Below, piece after piece: positions 31,659 to 41,582 of a stretch of 64,000 bases of DNA (positions are counted from its first letter, which is position 1; every line of letters starts with the position of its first letter). The translations under genes and the position numbers were made by a program. Source of the stretch: Chrysophaeum taylorii (Eukaryota; Sar; Pelagophyceae; Pelagomonadales; Pelagomonadaceae); contig JAQMWT010000679.1 of NCBI GenBank assembly GCA_029834535.1, positions 111,796 through 175,795 of the forward strand, read 5' to 3'. Under the pieces are notes generated by a model. That model ran no database searches, was not told where the DNA came from, and saw only the letters and a program-made list of their open reading frames with translations.

Positions 31659-32120
31659 TCATTGCTGCCCTCGATCGTCAAAAGCGAGGCGTCGCGATAC
31701 CTCGAGGGCCAGGGCGCGGGCGTCGAAGGTCTGGGGAGGCTGTTGTGCCCTCGGGGAAGAGGAAGAGGAGGAAGTGAGGTTTGTGGAGGCAAAGGGCTGC
31801 TCCGGGACGGTCGCGCCGACGGGCACCCATCCCTCGTTCGTGGACTGCTTGCGCCAGAGGTCACCGCGCTTGACCTGCGCGTGGCTCGCGACGTCGTACG
31901 TTACCTCATTTGCGCGCTTCTCTAAGACCTTCTTTGCGCGACGCATGTAGCTCGCCATGCCGGCCGTGGTGCCCAGGACGTCCGAGAGTCCCTGGTGGGG
32001 CGTCGTCGCGGAGAGGCGCTCACGCCGCAAGCCCTCGAGGTCCGCCCGTCGCCGCGCGACGTTGGCGCGGATGCGCGCGCATAACGTGGTGACCTCTTCA
32101 CGAGGCTGATGATGATACAT
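31659..32120 (-). CDS. Hypothetical protein, 153 aa
   Basis: It starts at the ATG at 32120. The N-terminal half is strongly helical with heptad-like spacing (V-T-T-L-C-A-R-I-R-A-N-V, then L-E-G-L-R-R-E-R-L) and continues through V-L-E-K-R-A-N-E. The second half has a Ser run and Pro-rich linker before a final amphipathic helix (A-L-A-L-E-V-S-R-R-L-A-F). The gene is divergent from ribosomal protein L7, with 86 bp between the two start codons, so they probably share a promoter region. I do not recognise the family. A short coiled-coil adaptor, perhaps in membrane traffic, is possible but unproven. Confidence 0.5.
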   Translation of the reverse strand: MYHHQPREEVTTLCARIRANVARRRADLEGLRRERLSATTPHQGLSDVLGTTAGMASYMRRAKKVLEKRANEVTYDVASHAQVKRGDLWRKQSTNEGWVPVGATVPEQPFASTNLTSSSSSSPRAQQPPQTFDARALALEVSRRLAFDDRGQQ

Positions 32121-32206
32121 CGGCAAACAACAACGCAAGCAGGGTTTGGAAAGAAAAGAGTGTGCTGTGACAAGAACCCGCCTTAATATCGCTGATCCAT
32201 CCACAA

Positions 32207-32932
32207 ATGGCGACGCCCAACTTCGTGCCGGAGACAGTGTTGAAGAAGCGGCGGACGCAGGAGCAGATCGCGGCTGCCGCCGAGGAGAAGGCGCGTGAGA
32301 AGAAGGTGCGCGACGCGGAGAAGAAGGAGAAGGTTTTTAAGCGTGCCGAAAAATATTTGGAAGAGTATCGTCTCGCGGAGAAGGACGAGATTCGGCTGCG
32401 ACGGGAGGCCAAGGCGAACAAGTCGATCTACGTGCCGGCCGAGGCCAAGCTAGCGTTCGTGATTCGCATCCGCGGGATCATCGGCGTCTCGCCCAAGGTG
32501 CGCAAGATTCTGCAGCTCCTCCGGCTGCGCCAGCTCCACAACGGGGTCTTCGTCAAGCTTAACGGCTCGACCTCGAAGATGCTGCGGCTGGTGGAGCCCT
32601 ACATCGCCTATGGCTACCCGAATCTCAAGTCTGTCCGCGAGCTCATCTACAAGCGCGGTTACGGAAAGGTCGATAAGAAGCGCATCCCGATTGACTCGAA
32701 TGCTGTCGTCGAGGACGCGCTCGGTGCGTGTGACATTATTTGCGTCGAGGATCTCATCCACGAAATCTATACCGTCGGTCCGCACTTCACCAAAGTTAAT
32801 AACTTCCTCTGGCCTTTCAAGCTCTCCTCCCCGACCGGCGGCTTCAAGCAAAAGCTCCTTCACTATAACGAGGGCGGCGACGCCGGCCTGCGCGGCGAAA
32901 AAATTCACGAGCTCATCAAGAAAATGCTCTAA
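32207..32932 (+). CDS. RPL7: 60S ribosomal protein L7 (uL30)
   Basis: The protein is 241 aa in a single exon, matching the usual eukaryotic L7 length of about 240-250. It has the basic N-terminal extension typical of the eukaryotic form (long K/R/E helix to about residue 75). The uL30 fold follows: [26 protein letters not shown], then the [18 protein letters not shown] block. The end reads [10 protein letters not shown] and G-G-D-A-G-L-R-G. It binds rRNA in the large subunit near the 5S RNA region. The ATG at 32207 gives the expected M-A-T-P-x-x-V-P-E-T start. This is the most secure housekeeping gene in the window and confirms nuclear eukaryotic DNA. Confidence 0.97.
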   Translation: MATPNFVPETVLKKRRTQEQIAAAAEEKAREKKVRDAEKKEKVFKRAEKYLEEYRLAEKDEIRLRREAKANKSIYVPAEAKLAFVIRIRGIIGVSPKVRKILQLLRLRQLHNGVFVKLNGSTSKMLRLVEPYIAYGYPNLKSVRELIYKRGYGKVDKKRIPIDSNAVVEDALGACDIICVEDLIHEIYTVGPHFTKVNNFLWPFKLSSPTGGFKQKLLHYNEGGDAGLRGEKIHELIKKML

Positions 32933-33322
32933 GTACGTACTTGCGGGTCAAAGACATTGTATGTCTTTTTTCGTGGGCACGTGCGCTTTAGTAAGGCATT
33001 GAGTCGAAGAAAAAAAAATTCTGCTTTCTTCATATTGCGGCGGCGTCTCGCCACGCTATATTGGGAGAGGAAATGCTCACGCCGTGAGGTGGCGGAGGGC
33101 ACTGACTCCTTCCTCAATGGTGAAAAACGAGAAGATTGTTTCTAATAGAAGGAATCGCGCTCGTGGGAGAATGAATCAAGGCCGAGGTGGTGTGCCCACC
33201 ACCAAACGAAGGAACGACCGACCACATTCGACGACGACGACGACGACGACGACGAACGTGAATTTTTCCCACCGCCTATAAAATATACCAAAAGAAAGAT
33301 CGCGGAGGTCGTCGCGGTGAGG
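32933..33322. other. Convergent intergenic region
   Basis: No gene. It contains an A-rich stretch near 33008-33018 and a (CGA)n run at about 33228-33256. It lies between the 3' ends of L7 and the next minus-strand gene. Confidence 0.5.
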
Positions 33323-34435
33323 TTAGGTGCTAATAACGAAGTTGTGGAGGAACTGGACACAGAGGGAAAGAGGGGTGTCGTAAAGTATGTAGAGTTCGTG
33401 GATTCGTGCGCAGGTTAGCGGGGCGAGGAGGTCGCGCGTGGCTTGCTGCCAGCCGGCGAGGGCGTGGTGGAGCGTGCGGAGGGAAGCCGCGGCGTCGGCG
33501 GTGAGGCGCGAAGCGATGATAGGGAGCGCGACCTTGAGGAGGTTGCGTGGTGAGCCCGGGACGGGGCGCTGGGTCGGCGGGCGTTTTTGCGGAAAGTGGC
33601 GGTAAAGGGTGTCGGTCTTGCCGGCCATGGCAACGTCCTGCGCCATCTGCCAGTGCTCTGATCCCTTGAGCCAGATATTGGTGAGGCGCACAACCGCTCT
33701 GACGACGATGCCGAGGTCCTTGGGTTCGATGCCGAGGGCGTCGGCCGTGCGGCGGCACTGGGACCGGCGAGCGTTCGAGTAATAGTCTTGGGTGCGAAAG
33801 TGGAGGCTGCCGTAGGGTCGGCCGCAGCAGAGGAGCTGTATTGTCGAGCCGGGGAGCAAGACGTGAACTCTGACATATCTGTAGCCCGAGCACCAGCAGC
33901 CGGGTTCGCATCTGTTTTGGTCCGAACAGGTGACGACGAAAACGACTCTCGCCGTCTCGAGTCCCGCGATGGATACGACGCAGAGCGTTTCCTCGGCGTC
34001 GAGGCCAAAAAAGTGGTTGGCGTGGGCCGCGCCGTGGGGGAAGGCCGATGCAACGATATGTCGGAGGATAGACGAGGCGCGGCGTAAGCAGGGTCTCGCC
34101 TCGAGGCGCGCGAGCCAGCGTCGCGCGTACCCGAGCGACGTCTCGAATCTTACGATTCGCAGGACCGTTTCGGTTCCGTCGTCCGAGTCGACGTCGCTCG
34201 GAATCGAGTGCGCCGCGCCGTGGCACTCCTCCTTGGAGACACGCGTCCGCAGAAGCACCTCGTCGCCAATCGCTTCTTCGATGATAGAAACGCGGTCGTC
34301 GCGCCCGAGAGCGATCTTGAAGCACCGAAAGCTAGAGGCTTCGACGAAGCTCGCCACGTGGGCGAGCTCGTCGGCCGTCAGCCGCGAAAACAGCGCCGTC
34401 ACCACGAGCCGCCGCTTCGACCGCGTCGAGACCAT
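33323..34435 (-). CDS. F-box-like hypothetical protein
   Basis: The protein is 370 aa from the ATG at 34435; the frame is open a little further upstream without another ATG. The N-terminal ~40 residues (A-L-F-S-R-L-T-A-D-E-L-A-H-V-A-S-F-V-E) resemble an F-box-like helix triplet. The remainder has no repeat or catalytic motif that I can name. It contains a cysteine-rich patch around residues 195-230 (C-S-D-Q-N-R-C ... C-W-C-S) and a long C-terminal helical region. If the F-box reading is right, it would be a substrate adaptor of an SCF ubiquitin ligase. This is a weak inference from a short motif. Confidence 0.55.
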   Translation of the reverse strand: MVSTRSKRRLVVTALFSRLTADELAHVASFVEASSFRCFKIALGRDDRVSIIEEAIGDEVLLRTRVSKEECHGAAHSIPSDVDSDDGTETVLRIVRFETSLGYARRWLARLEARPCLRRASSILRHIVASAFPHGAAHANHFFGLDAEETLCVVSIAGLETARVVFVVTCSDQNRCEPGCWCSGYRYVRVHVLLPGSTIQLLCCGRPYGSLHFRTQDYYSNARRSQCRRTADALGIEPKDLGIVVRAVVRLTNIWLKGSEHWQMAQDVAMAGKTDTLYRHFPQKRPPTQRPVPGSPRNLLKVALPIIASRLTADAAASLRTLHHALAGWQQATRDLLAPLTCARIHELYILYDTPLSLCVQFLHNFVIST

Positions 34436-34629
34436 GGCCACACACGGCGCACAACACACAATACGACGATGATGATGATATCCCCCAGAGCAAGAAAAGT
34501 CTACCCCCAACCAACATCCTCAACAAAGTTCTTATTATTATGGGGAATAAATAGTCGCTACTTCTTCGAAGAACAAAAACCTAGAGATGAGATTAGTAGT
34601 AGTAAGGATACCTTCTCCTTTTTCCTTGA

Positions 34630-36126
34630 TCACGAGGGCACGAGGAGGGTTCGGAGTGCGGGCTGGAGGCGAAGCCGTGCGAGGTCCTCAGCGTCGAGGG
34701 CCGCGCGGACGTTGTGGGCAGCCGCCGTGGAGGTGTCGTCGCGGAGGAGGCGCGCATGGGTTGCGTCGGCGTTGAGAGGGAGGTCCCAGAGTCGGCCGAG
34801 CCACTCGCCGACGAGGTAGCGAGAGGTTGCGAAATCGTAGGCGAGGGCCCGGGGGAAGCGGAAGGGACGGTGGTTGTAGTGCCTCGCGGGATAGGCGGTT
34901 TGGCGAGTGCCGTAAGGGGTGGCGGCGAAGAAGCGGTCGTGGTTGGCGTCGAGCCAGACGAGGCGGAGATGCTTTCTGTCGGTCGTGGAATTACGAGGCC
35001 GCGGCAAGAGTAGGAGACCGTCGGGAGCGGCGTTCGCATCGCCAGAAACGACATCTTCGACGGCCTCGACGATCCCCTCGACGATCGAGATGCGCTTGAT
35101 GCGCGAGGCCGTCGACGCGTACACTTGGACGACGAGAGGAAAACCTCGTCTCGTCGTCGCGAGTGGGGTCGGGTCTAGCGCGAGGCCGCGCGGCTCGGGG
35201 GTCGCGGCCAGGACGATATCGTTTTGGTCGCCCGCGGCGCCGCCGGCGCAGCTTGGCCGCCTGACGACGGCCGCGCGGTGCGCGTCCGAGTAGTAGAGCC
35301 AGCCGCACGTCGCGTCGAGGGCCTCGTATGCGAGTCCGAGGACGCGCGGCGCGTCGCGCACGAGGACCTCGATGCGGCGACCAGACGAGAGGGCGAGAAT
35401 GCCCGGGAAGCTTCCGGGCGTGCCGATCGACGACACGAGCAGGCGGGGTCCGGCGAGCGCGAGCGCGCGCGCGCGGAGCGCGTACGACTCCACCACCTCG
35501 ACCTCGAAGACGGAGGGCGGGGCGGCGGCGCCGTACTCGGCGTCGCGCAGCATCGCAATCGTCGGCGAGGTTGCCGTCCCCGATTTTTCCGTCTCGACGC
35601 GGACGCACCGAGGTTCGAGCGACGACGACGTCGGCCCGACGAGCGCCGGGTTTCCTGTAGTGCATATCGCCTCGGTCGCCGACGCGGACACTTGCGCGCA
35701 CTCGTGGTCCCGGAACGCCAATTTTCGCGCACCATTCAGCGCGGCCCCCCGCACCAGAATTACGCCGTACGCCCCCGCGACCTCGACGTCCGCGCCCTCG
35801 CGAAATACGCGCACCGACGTCCCCGTCGTGTAGTACGCCGCGTCTCCGTCGACCACGAGTCCGCCGATCCGCGTCTCCCCGCACGGGGCGACCGCCAGCG
35901 CGCTCGCGTTTCCCCCGCACATCTCCAGGATACCGCCAGTCATGGGATCCGCCCGAAGGTATCTCGCGACGCTCCCTGGACACTCCGCCCGCAGCCCACC
36001 ATCCCTCGAGGCTGCGATCAGCCGCGACTGCGACAAACCCCCCGCGCACTCGAGCCCGGTCGGTGCCGAGCACTCCTTCGACCCTCCCGCCACCACCACC
36101 ACCACCACCACCGCCACCACCATCAT
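34630..36126 (-). CDS. Secreted beta-propeller-like protein
   Basis: The protein is 498 aa from the ATG at 36126; a second ATG follows directly. The start gives a strongly hydrophobic signal peptide (M-M-V-V-A-V followed by a valine run) encoded by a CCA/CAC trinucleotide repeat on the plus strand. After it comes a cysteine-containing segment with C-x5-L-E-C, then blades with the rhythm of YWTD/NHL propellers: G-L-A-Y-E-A-L-D-A-T-C-G-W-L-Y-Y-S-D, R-G-L-A-L-D-P-T, and R-L-V-W-L-D-A-N-H-D-R. Such propellers mediate extracellular binding. No transmembrane anchor or catalytic motif is seen. The gene is divergent from the next gene, with only 147 bp between start codons. Confidence 0.65.
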   Translation of the reverse strand: MMVVAVVVVVVVAGGSKECSAPTGLECAGGLSQSRLIAASRDGGLRAECPGSVARYLRADPMTGGILEMCGGNASALAVAPCGETRIGGLVVDGDAAYYTTGTSVRVFREGADVEVAGAYGVILVRGAALNGARKLAFRDHECAQVSASATEAICTTGNPALVGPTSSSLEPRCVRVETEKSGTATSPTIAMLRDAEYGAAAPPSVFEVEVVESYALRARALALAGPRLLVSSIGTPGSFPGILALSSGRRIEVLVRDAPRVLGLAYEALDATCGWLYYSDAHRAAVVRRPSCAGGAAGDQNDIVLAATPEPRGLALDPTPLATTRRGFPLVVQVYASTASRIKRISIVEGIVEAVEDVVSGDANAAPDGLLLLPRPRNSTTDRKHLRLVWLDANHDRFFAATPYGTRQTAYPARHYNHRPFRFPRALAYDFATSRYLVGEWLGRLWDLPLNADATHARLLRDDTSTAAAHNVRAALDAEDLARLRLQPALRTLLVPS

Positions 36127-36159
36127 ATTCCCAACGGTTATAACGGATTTCTTTCTTTC

Positions 36160-36200
<41 letters not shown>

Positions 36201-36273
36201 CGGAAAGAAGAAAGGGACCGGACGTCACGACGACTTGACATTGTCGCCACCCTTTTTCCGAAAGCGAACCATC
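36127..36273. promoter_or_regulatory. Bidirectional promoter region with (TC)n microsatellite
   Basis: This 147-bp space between two divergent start codons contains an 18-unit TC dinucleotide tract at about 36163-36198. Pyrimidine tracts of this kind are often found in promoters or 5' leaders. No other motif could be assigned. Confidence 0.5.
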
Positions 36274-36799
36274 ATGCCCGTTGTCGCGGACCCCTCGGCC
36301 GTGCTCGAGAAGCAGGTCCCGATGTACCACCTCGACGATGACAACCGCTACATCATCATCATGGGCGTCGGGCCCGAGGGAGCCGACGGCAATTACACCT
36401 CGTGAGACAGACAGACAGATAGACACTGTGTGTGGCGACGACGTCACGCCTTGAACCGCAGCTTCTCGCCCTTCCAAGTTCCGATCGAATACGATTACGA
36501 CATCCTCGACATCAAGCACATCATCCAGGTGCGTTTAAACCTTGGCGCGCGAGTGATATTTCAAGTTCAGGCGCAACTCGGCTTCGACCCGGAAGACATC
36601 AATATCCGTGCCGCGGGCGACTTCCGGCCAGACGAGTTCGTTGAGTGTATCCGCCTACCCCGACCTTTCTTTTCGCAGGGCCAAACTCGGGCCCATCTTC
36701 GGCCGCTGGTTTAAGGAGGGCTGGCACATGCAAGCGAGCGTTTACCCCAAGGGCTGGAAGTCGGCGATGGACAAGTGGCGCGAAGAACAGGGCAAGTAA
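36274..36799 (+). CDS. Small conserved-looking protein of unknown function, four exons
   Basis: The model is join(36274..36401,36462..36528,36571..36635,36679..36799), 126 aa. Introns are 60, 42 and 43 nt. The first three exons keep frame with GT-AG borders and clear pyrimidine-rich ends. The donor of the last intron (GTTCG at 36636) was chosen because it alone restores frame to the final exon. The product is acidic then basic. It has an N-terminal strand-rich part (Y-I-I-I-M-G-V-G), a Y-D-Y-D-I-L-D-I-K-H-I-I-Q helix, and a Trp-rich C-terminus (G-R-W-F-K-E-G-W-H, K-G-W-K-S-A-M-D-K-W). I do not recognise the family. The high intron density and compact size suggest a real, conserved gene. Confidence 0.6.
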
Positions 36800-37333
36800 A
36801 ATAACCATGCGATGTCCTGCGCCCTTGATCTCTCGATCACGCTTTCCTTGATCGCGAATCTTAGATCCGATTTCCCACCTGCGACCTCTCGCCCTCGAGC
36901 GAGAACATCCCCCTCCTCCATATTCAAGTCGATCACCATGTAGCGCTTTTTTTCTCATAGACACTGCCCTGCTCGCCCGAGCGATGTCGGATGGTTGTGA
37001 TTGGGGTGTGACGGAATCATTATTATTTTGATCCCGGTTTATTGGTGTCCACAGTGGTTTGCGGCGGGTAGCTCCGCTATCTCCAAGCCGCTTTATACTG
37101 CCACGTTAGATGGCGGGCGCTCCTTGCTGGTGGTGGCCTGTTTCTCCTCATGTGTACCTTTATTTATTCTTCGTTCTCTCGATTATTGTAACGATTCTTC
37201 CCTGTTTTGCGCCGAGTTGTCATGAGATCTTTGCGCCGTTGTCCAAAAAAGCCCCGCTTTCGGAGAAGATTATGAATCTCGCCTTTTGTCGTCACAGCCA
37301 CGTCAATAGATACGCAGATTTTCGGGTCATATT
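36800..37333. other. Intergenic region
   Basis: Nothing recognisable beyond probable 3' and 5' untranslated sequence. It is AT-richer than its neighbours, especially 37015-37040 and 37150-37200. Confidence 0.45.
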
Positions 37334-38133
37334 ATGGGCACCGCTATTAGCGCATCCAAAGCACTCGAGGAGCTCAGTCCTGAAGAACTGACTGCTGGCG
37401 TCGAGGTTCTCTGCAAAGACCGACCAATCACGGGCAATGACGTCATGACTGCCCTCAAAGAAAGCTCCGTGCGCGATGCCGAGATCGCTGAGCTCAAGGC
37501 CAAGGTAGCGTCGCTCGAAGATGAGCTAAAGAGTCGATCAAAAGTCGTCGAAGACAAGGCAGCCCACCAGGCGATCGGTTCGGGCTTGACGGCCTCCGAA
37601 CTTGTTGCCAAGGGTTTTACTGTAGGGCGGTTCAAGGCTGCGGGTGTCGCCGTAGATGCTCTGAAAGATGCTGGATTCTCGGCCGAAGAGTGTCGAGACG
37701 GTGGCTATGGGGCCGAAGAGCTGTACTTCTTGTGTGCAGATTTTCCTCTCAACGACCAGAGCTGCAAGACTTTCGACCCCGCTTACAACAAGCTCTCGAT
37801 CCTGCAAATGAACGGGGCGAGCGTCATCACGGCGACAGCTTTTGGCATGATGCAAGTCGCTAGCTGGTGTGACGTCTGTTTAGTGCGACCATCACGCTGT
37901 TCCGTAGGTCCCCCGACATCTACGCGGCGCCTCCGGCGTGGGACCGTGCTGAGGACGGCTGGGACATCCGGAACAGAAAGAAGGCTCGGCTGTTGAGATG
38001 GAAAAGTGATGAAGAAGCACACATTTCCGCGGAGGAAGACGCCACCGTGCCAATCGCCGAGGACCTTGGCGACGACGATGCTGCAGATTGTGATGATGAA
38101 AATGAGGACGGGGAGGATGACGACGAGAATTAA
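37334..38133 (+). CDS. Helical-repeat protein with acidic tail, two exons
   Basis: The model is join(37334..37866,37908..38133), 252 aa, with a 41-nt intron (GTGTGAC donor). Removing it turns a short out-of-frame ending into a long plausible C-terminus (S-P-D-I-Y-A-A-P-P-A-W-D onward). Residues ~50-75 form a coiled coil (A-E-I-A-E-L-K-A-K-V-A-S-L-E-D-E-L). Short degenerate repeats of the A-G-F-S-A-E-E-x-x-x-G-G-Y type follow (residues ~90-135), as in several algal repeat proteins. The last 45 residues are strongly acidic (G-D-D-D-A-A-D-C-D-D-E-N-E-D-G-E). No catalytic residues are seen. The start M-G-T-A-I fits an N-myristoylation pattern (G2, small residues after it), which would suggest membrane attachment; this is inference. 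Confidence 0.6.
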
Positions 38134-38778
38134 TTCGCATAAGCCAGACATAAGTCGTTGAGGCATAAGCTCGACACGCTAACCATATCCTACGAGTTTG
38201 AGTTTGGAAAATCGATTTCTCCGGAGGTTGAGTTTGCCGGGACCCAACAAGACTCCTACTCCGGCGACAATTGTGTGCGACTGATAAAAGTGCATTTTGT
38301 TGCTTCCACTCCACGCTGGCGAACATGCAGCGACCCACATAGTCTTCCATGCAAAACAGGCGCGTTCTCGCGCATTTAAACATGCTGTTGTTCGCTGCGA
38401 TATCGCCATTCATAAATCGCTGACTTCATATCCTCTGTCGTCAAAATTACCGTCGCGCTCACTGGCTTATAAATGGAAACTGTATCGCGCGAGCCCACGC
38501 AAGAAATTGCGGAGTCGATGCGCTTAGCTTCTGGCCGTTCGCGCTTAGTTCGCTACAGCGCAGCGCTAGACATGTAACTAGACGACGATTTCAGTGGATC
38601 AGCTTACCTGGGCACAAGCGTTGTCACCGTCGTCAATAACATCGAGAGTAAAATCGCCGAGGGCTCTTTAAGAGCCGGCTGCCAAATGAAGCGCGACGTG
38701 GTAGAAATGGTAGAGAGGTCAGCTGGCACTCACTCGGAGGGCATCAGAGACTGGCACCCCGAAAGGGCATAGGCAGGG
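38134..38778. other. Intergenic region
   Basis: Nothing recognisable. No frame has coding character across the region. Confidence 0.4.
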
Positions 38779-39327
38779 TCACTGCCCATCCGGTAAGGGG
38801 GGCGAAGAGAAGAGAAAGCCAGCCCTCCGAGCGTGCGCGTACTGCCACCAGACATGCGCGAGACGGAAGGGGGCGTCCCGCTGGGCGCGGGTAGTCTGGG
38901 TTGGGCTGCACGAGGCGGCGACGTGGCTGAGGGCGGTGAAGACGCAACGAGCTCTGCAGTAGATGCGGCGGAGCTGGGCCGCCGTGGCCTCGGTGACGTT
39001 GGCGTAGCCATTGTCGACCCACGTCTGCTCAGCGACCCGTCTCGCGCAGATGCGTGTGAGATTGCGGCACGCCTCTCTGGCCTCGCCCAAGGTGCTGAAG
39101 ACGAAGCTATCAATAGTGCCGTAGCTTCGCGAGAGCTGTACGACGAGGCACGGGAGACCGAGCGGGAGCCAGGCGCAGGCCTGCGCGAGCGTGTCGTCGA
39201 TGTCGCTAGCGTGGCGAACGTAGGCGCTGTCGACTTGCGCGGCACCCCTGTCGAAGGGGGGGGAGGAGGGCTTCGACATTATACCTCGTGCCCCACCTTC
39301 GACAGGGGGGGAGGAGGGCTTCGACAT
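38779..39327 (-). CDS. Hypothetical protein or gene fragment
   Basis: This is an open frame of 182 aa from the ATG at 39327. The first ~32 residues are two copies of a 16-residue unit (G-I-M-S-K-P-S-S-P-P) made by a 48-bp tandem duplication. The rest reads like folded protein (D-I-D-D-T-L-A-Q-A-C-A-W-L-P-L-G-L-P-C-L, then C-R-N-L-T-R-I-C-A-R-R-V-A-E-Q). I recognise no domain. Minus-strand sequence just upstream (39330-39590) also looks partly coding in another frame, so the piece may be the end of a larger, interrupted gene beside repeated DNA. Confidence 0.35.
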   Translation of the reverse strand: MSKPSSPPVEGGARGIMSKPSSPPFDRGAAQVDSAYVRHASDIDDTLAQACAWLPLGLPCLVVQLSRSYGTIDSFVFSTLGEAREACRNLTRICARRVAEQTWVDNGYANVTEATAAQLRRIYCRARCVFTALSHVAASCSPTQTTRAQRDAPFRLAHVWWQYAHARRAGFLFSSPPLPDGQ

Positions 39328-39345
39328 TATACCTCGTGCCCCAGG
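39240..39345. repeat. Two-copy 48-bp tandem repeat
   Basis: The segment CTTCGACATTATACCTCGTG begins at 39271 and again at 39319, each copy preceded by a G-run and GAGGAGGG. A second small duplication (GTCGTAGAGGTGC) follows at about 39359-39395. Confidence 0.85.
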
Positions 39346-39599
39346 CAAGCGCCCTGACGTCGTAGAGGTGCAAGTGCCCTGGCGTCGTAGAGGTGCTCGC
39401 GGTCGAGTGCAATGAGAATTTCGGGTACAACATGGTGTTGGGGCAAGGTTCCCGCGGTACCGGCCGTAGAACCGGGCAATGAGCTGGATCAGAAAGTGGA
39501 GTTAAGCAAGTTACGCCAGCTTGCGAGCTCATGTTCGGGGGGGTGGAGCTGCACCAAACACTCCGGCAGCGCGTGCTGCGGCGCATCCATCGTCTTAAG

Positions 39600-39960
39600 A
39601 TAGCTAACTATAGGCCAGCCCAGTAGGCAAGCCCACTGCACGGGGCGTAGGCTGATCCCAGCGCCGTAGTGCGCAGGATCAGAATCACGGGGCGTGCAGA
39701 CTGAAAGGAGCGTCGGGCGGGGTGAGTGACGCCTGTCGCCATGTGACGCGGAGACTGCGAGATTTCTGACAACCATCTCGTCGTTAGCTTTTCCTTCTGC
39801 GCCCCCCTGCCATAACGCGTCCCACTGCGAACGCTCCGGCTTCCGACCGGCCGGCCCGGGAGGCAAACAGGTCCCAACCCACGCCGGGAGGACGGATGCC
39901 CTCGCATGGCGCAGGTTAAGAAGGCACTGTCCTCTATTGCAACCCTGCAGTTGGCGATCA
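39600..39960 (-). repeat. Dispersed repeat R1, inverted copy
   Basis: Read on the minus strand, this stretch matches 42,601-43,008 over several blocks: GAGGG...CCTCCCGG, TTTGCCTCCCGGGCCGGCCGG, GTTCGCAGTGGGACGC, GGCGCAGAAGGAAAAG, and near its end CGCCCGACGCTCCTTTC and GTGATTCTGATCCTGCG. A third, more diverged copy lies at 21,340-21,520. It has no coding capacity, so it is probably a non-autonomous mobile element. Confidence 0.6.
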
Positions 39961-41582
39961 GCGCCTCAACCGTCATCCATAGGGTCGACACCAACTGCCC
40001 GGCGGCCCAGGTCTCGTCGGCCGCCGTGCCTCATGGTGGCGAACCACTTGCCACGGCTTGAAAGTATAATGGCCTTGTTTAGGGTGGTTCGCGTGGCTGG
40101 TGCGCGTGGGGGTCTTCTCAATGATGCAAAAGCCCCAGCCGTCAGGCTCGGAACGAAGTTTTTGAAGGCCGTCTGCTAAGAGGGGAGAACGTGCGTGTTT
40201 CGAGTGTAGCGGTTAAAAGTGGACGGCTTCTCCAGATCAGCCTAATGTGCCACACCAATTCCGCTACATAAGGAAGGGCTTACTGTCACATCATGCCTCC
40301 TCCTCGATTGCTTCGCCTCAAGGATCCGCGCAAAAAAATAAAAATAAACAATAAAAAAAAAAACGAAATGGTATGGAGAGATCTACTGTGGGCAACCCCC
40401 CTTGATCGCGCGACGAGCATTGCAGCGGCGCGATGCGCTCTTTGTGATATTGCCAGCACGATAAGGACCACAAGGCAGATACAACCCACCACGCCGAGAG
40501 CATGTTGTGACCTTTGCTGCCTAGTGCGGTGTAGGTCAATGCGTGTGCTGCGAGTGTCCTTTTCGTTTTGCTGCAGTATCAGTAAGTATCCGTGATATAA
40601 TTGCGGCAAGCAACTACCTGGGTAGTAGTATCTCGAGCCGCAGGCTGTTGAGATCAAACACAAGCGAAATTGGGCTCGAGTATGACGCAACAGCCAGAGG
40701 AAGGGGAATTGCAACCGCCGCACGAACCACGGGCACAACCACGGCGAGGGCGTAACCCACCAACAGTCGACATTTAAAGACACAAGCACCTCCCCCTCGC
40801 AGTCGACCTTAAAAACCCAGAAAACATGACTTTCTGGAATGATCCCGGACCATTGATGACATGTGTTCATTTTCAGGAAAAATGCGTCACAGAGGAGTTC
40901 CAACGGATATAATTTCGAATGCAAAAAGGTAAAACTGAGTCAATATATTTAAGCAGGCGCTTATAGGGGATGCAAGCAAGAGACAGGCAAAATATGATTC
41001 CGTATCTAGAAGGATCTAGATGTGCTGAGTAAGATGATCTTCAAGTACTATCATTCTTTTTCCTACTAGTAGTTAGTAGACAATTTTGTACCCACTACAT
41101 GCTTTCTGCGCGGTGGGTCACCACCAGGACGAACTAAAACGTGAGGCGCAACGCATTGGCCGCCGCCGAACTTGCAAGTGCAGGCGATCGTAAAATGAGA
41201 AACCTGACGCGATAAGGGAGTTGCAAACCATAATGATAATAATTTTTGATTTCATAGACCTTCCTACAATTGTATATTCCATGTAGTTGCACGTAGGGCA
41301 GCAAACACTGCCTTCCTGCCTGGCTAGACAATTCTTAAAGACAATTCTTGCCCTTGAGACGTCACCAGCGGACGTCCTCATTGCGAGTACCGAAATTTTG
41401 ATAACCCATCTTGGGCCGTCCCATAATTCCTGTATTTGACATCTTCCTATAGTCATAATATTATGACAACCACGTGGTAAGAAACAAGATACTGGCAGAG
41501 TTTTTGGACCCGTCGAAGCTCGCGCATTCGAGCAACACCGACCAAAAACTCCGACCGCGCCCTTTCCGGGCTCACGTCTGAT
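39961..41582. other. Intergenic region, 1.6 kb
   Basis: No gene is supported. It contains an A-rich tract at 40328-40365 and a 62-nt segment with 7-bp complementary ends (40206-40267) that resembles a tRNA only superficially. One minus-strand open frame (40286-40924) has a hydrophobic stretch but no ATG near its start and no known motif. Confidence 0.4.

Noticed and set aside
31590-31950. Plus-strand frames opposite the 153-aa hypothetical gene
   Set aside because: Arg/Ser/Cys-rich shadow frames without motifs.
40206-40267. Possible tRNA (GTAGCGG ... CCGCTAC 7-bp ends, 62 nt)
   Set aside because: No B-box/T-loop GGTTCRANYCC, no proper D-arm and too short for a nuclear tRNA. At most a tRNA-derived fragment or a chance hairpin.
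40286-40924. Minus-strand frame with a hydrophobic stretch
   Set aside because: No ATG near its start, low-complexity A-rich DNA at its end, and no family motif. Not enough to call a gene.
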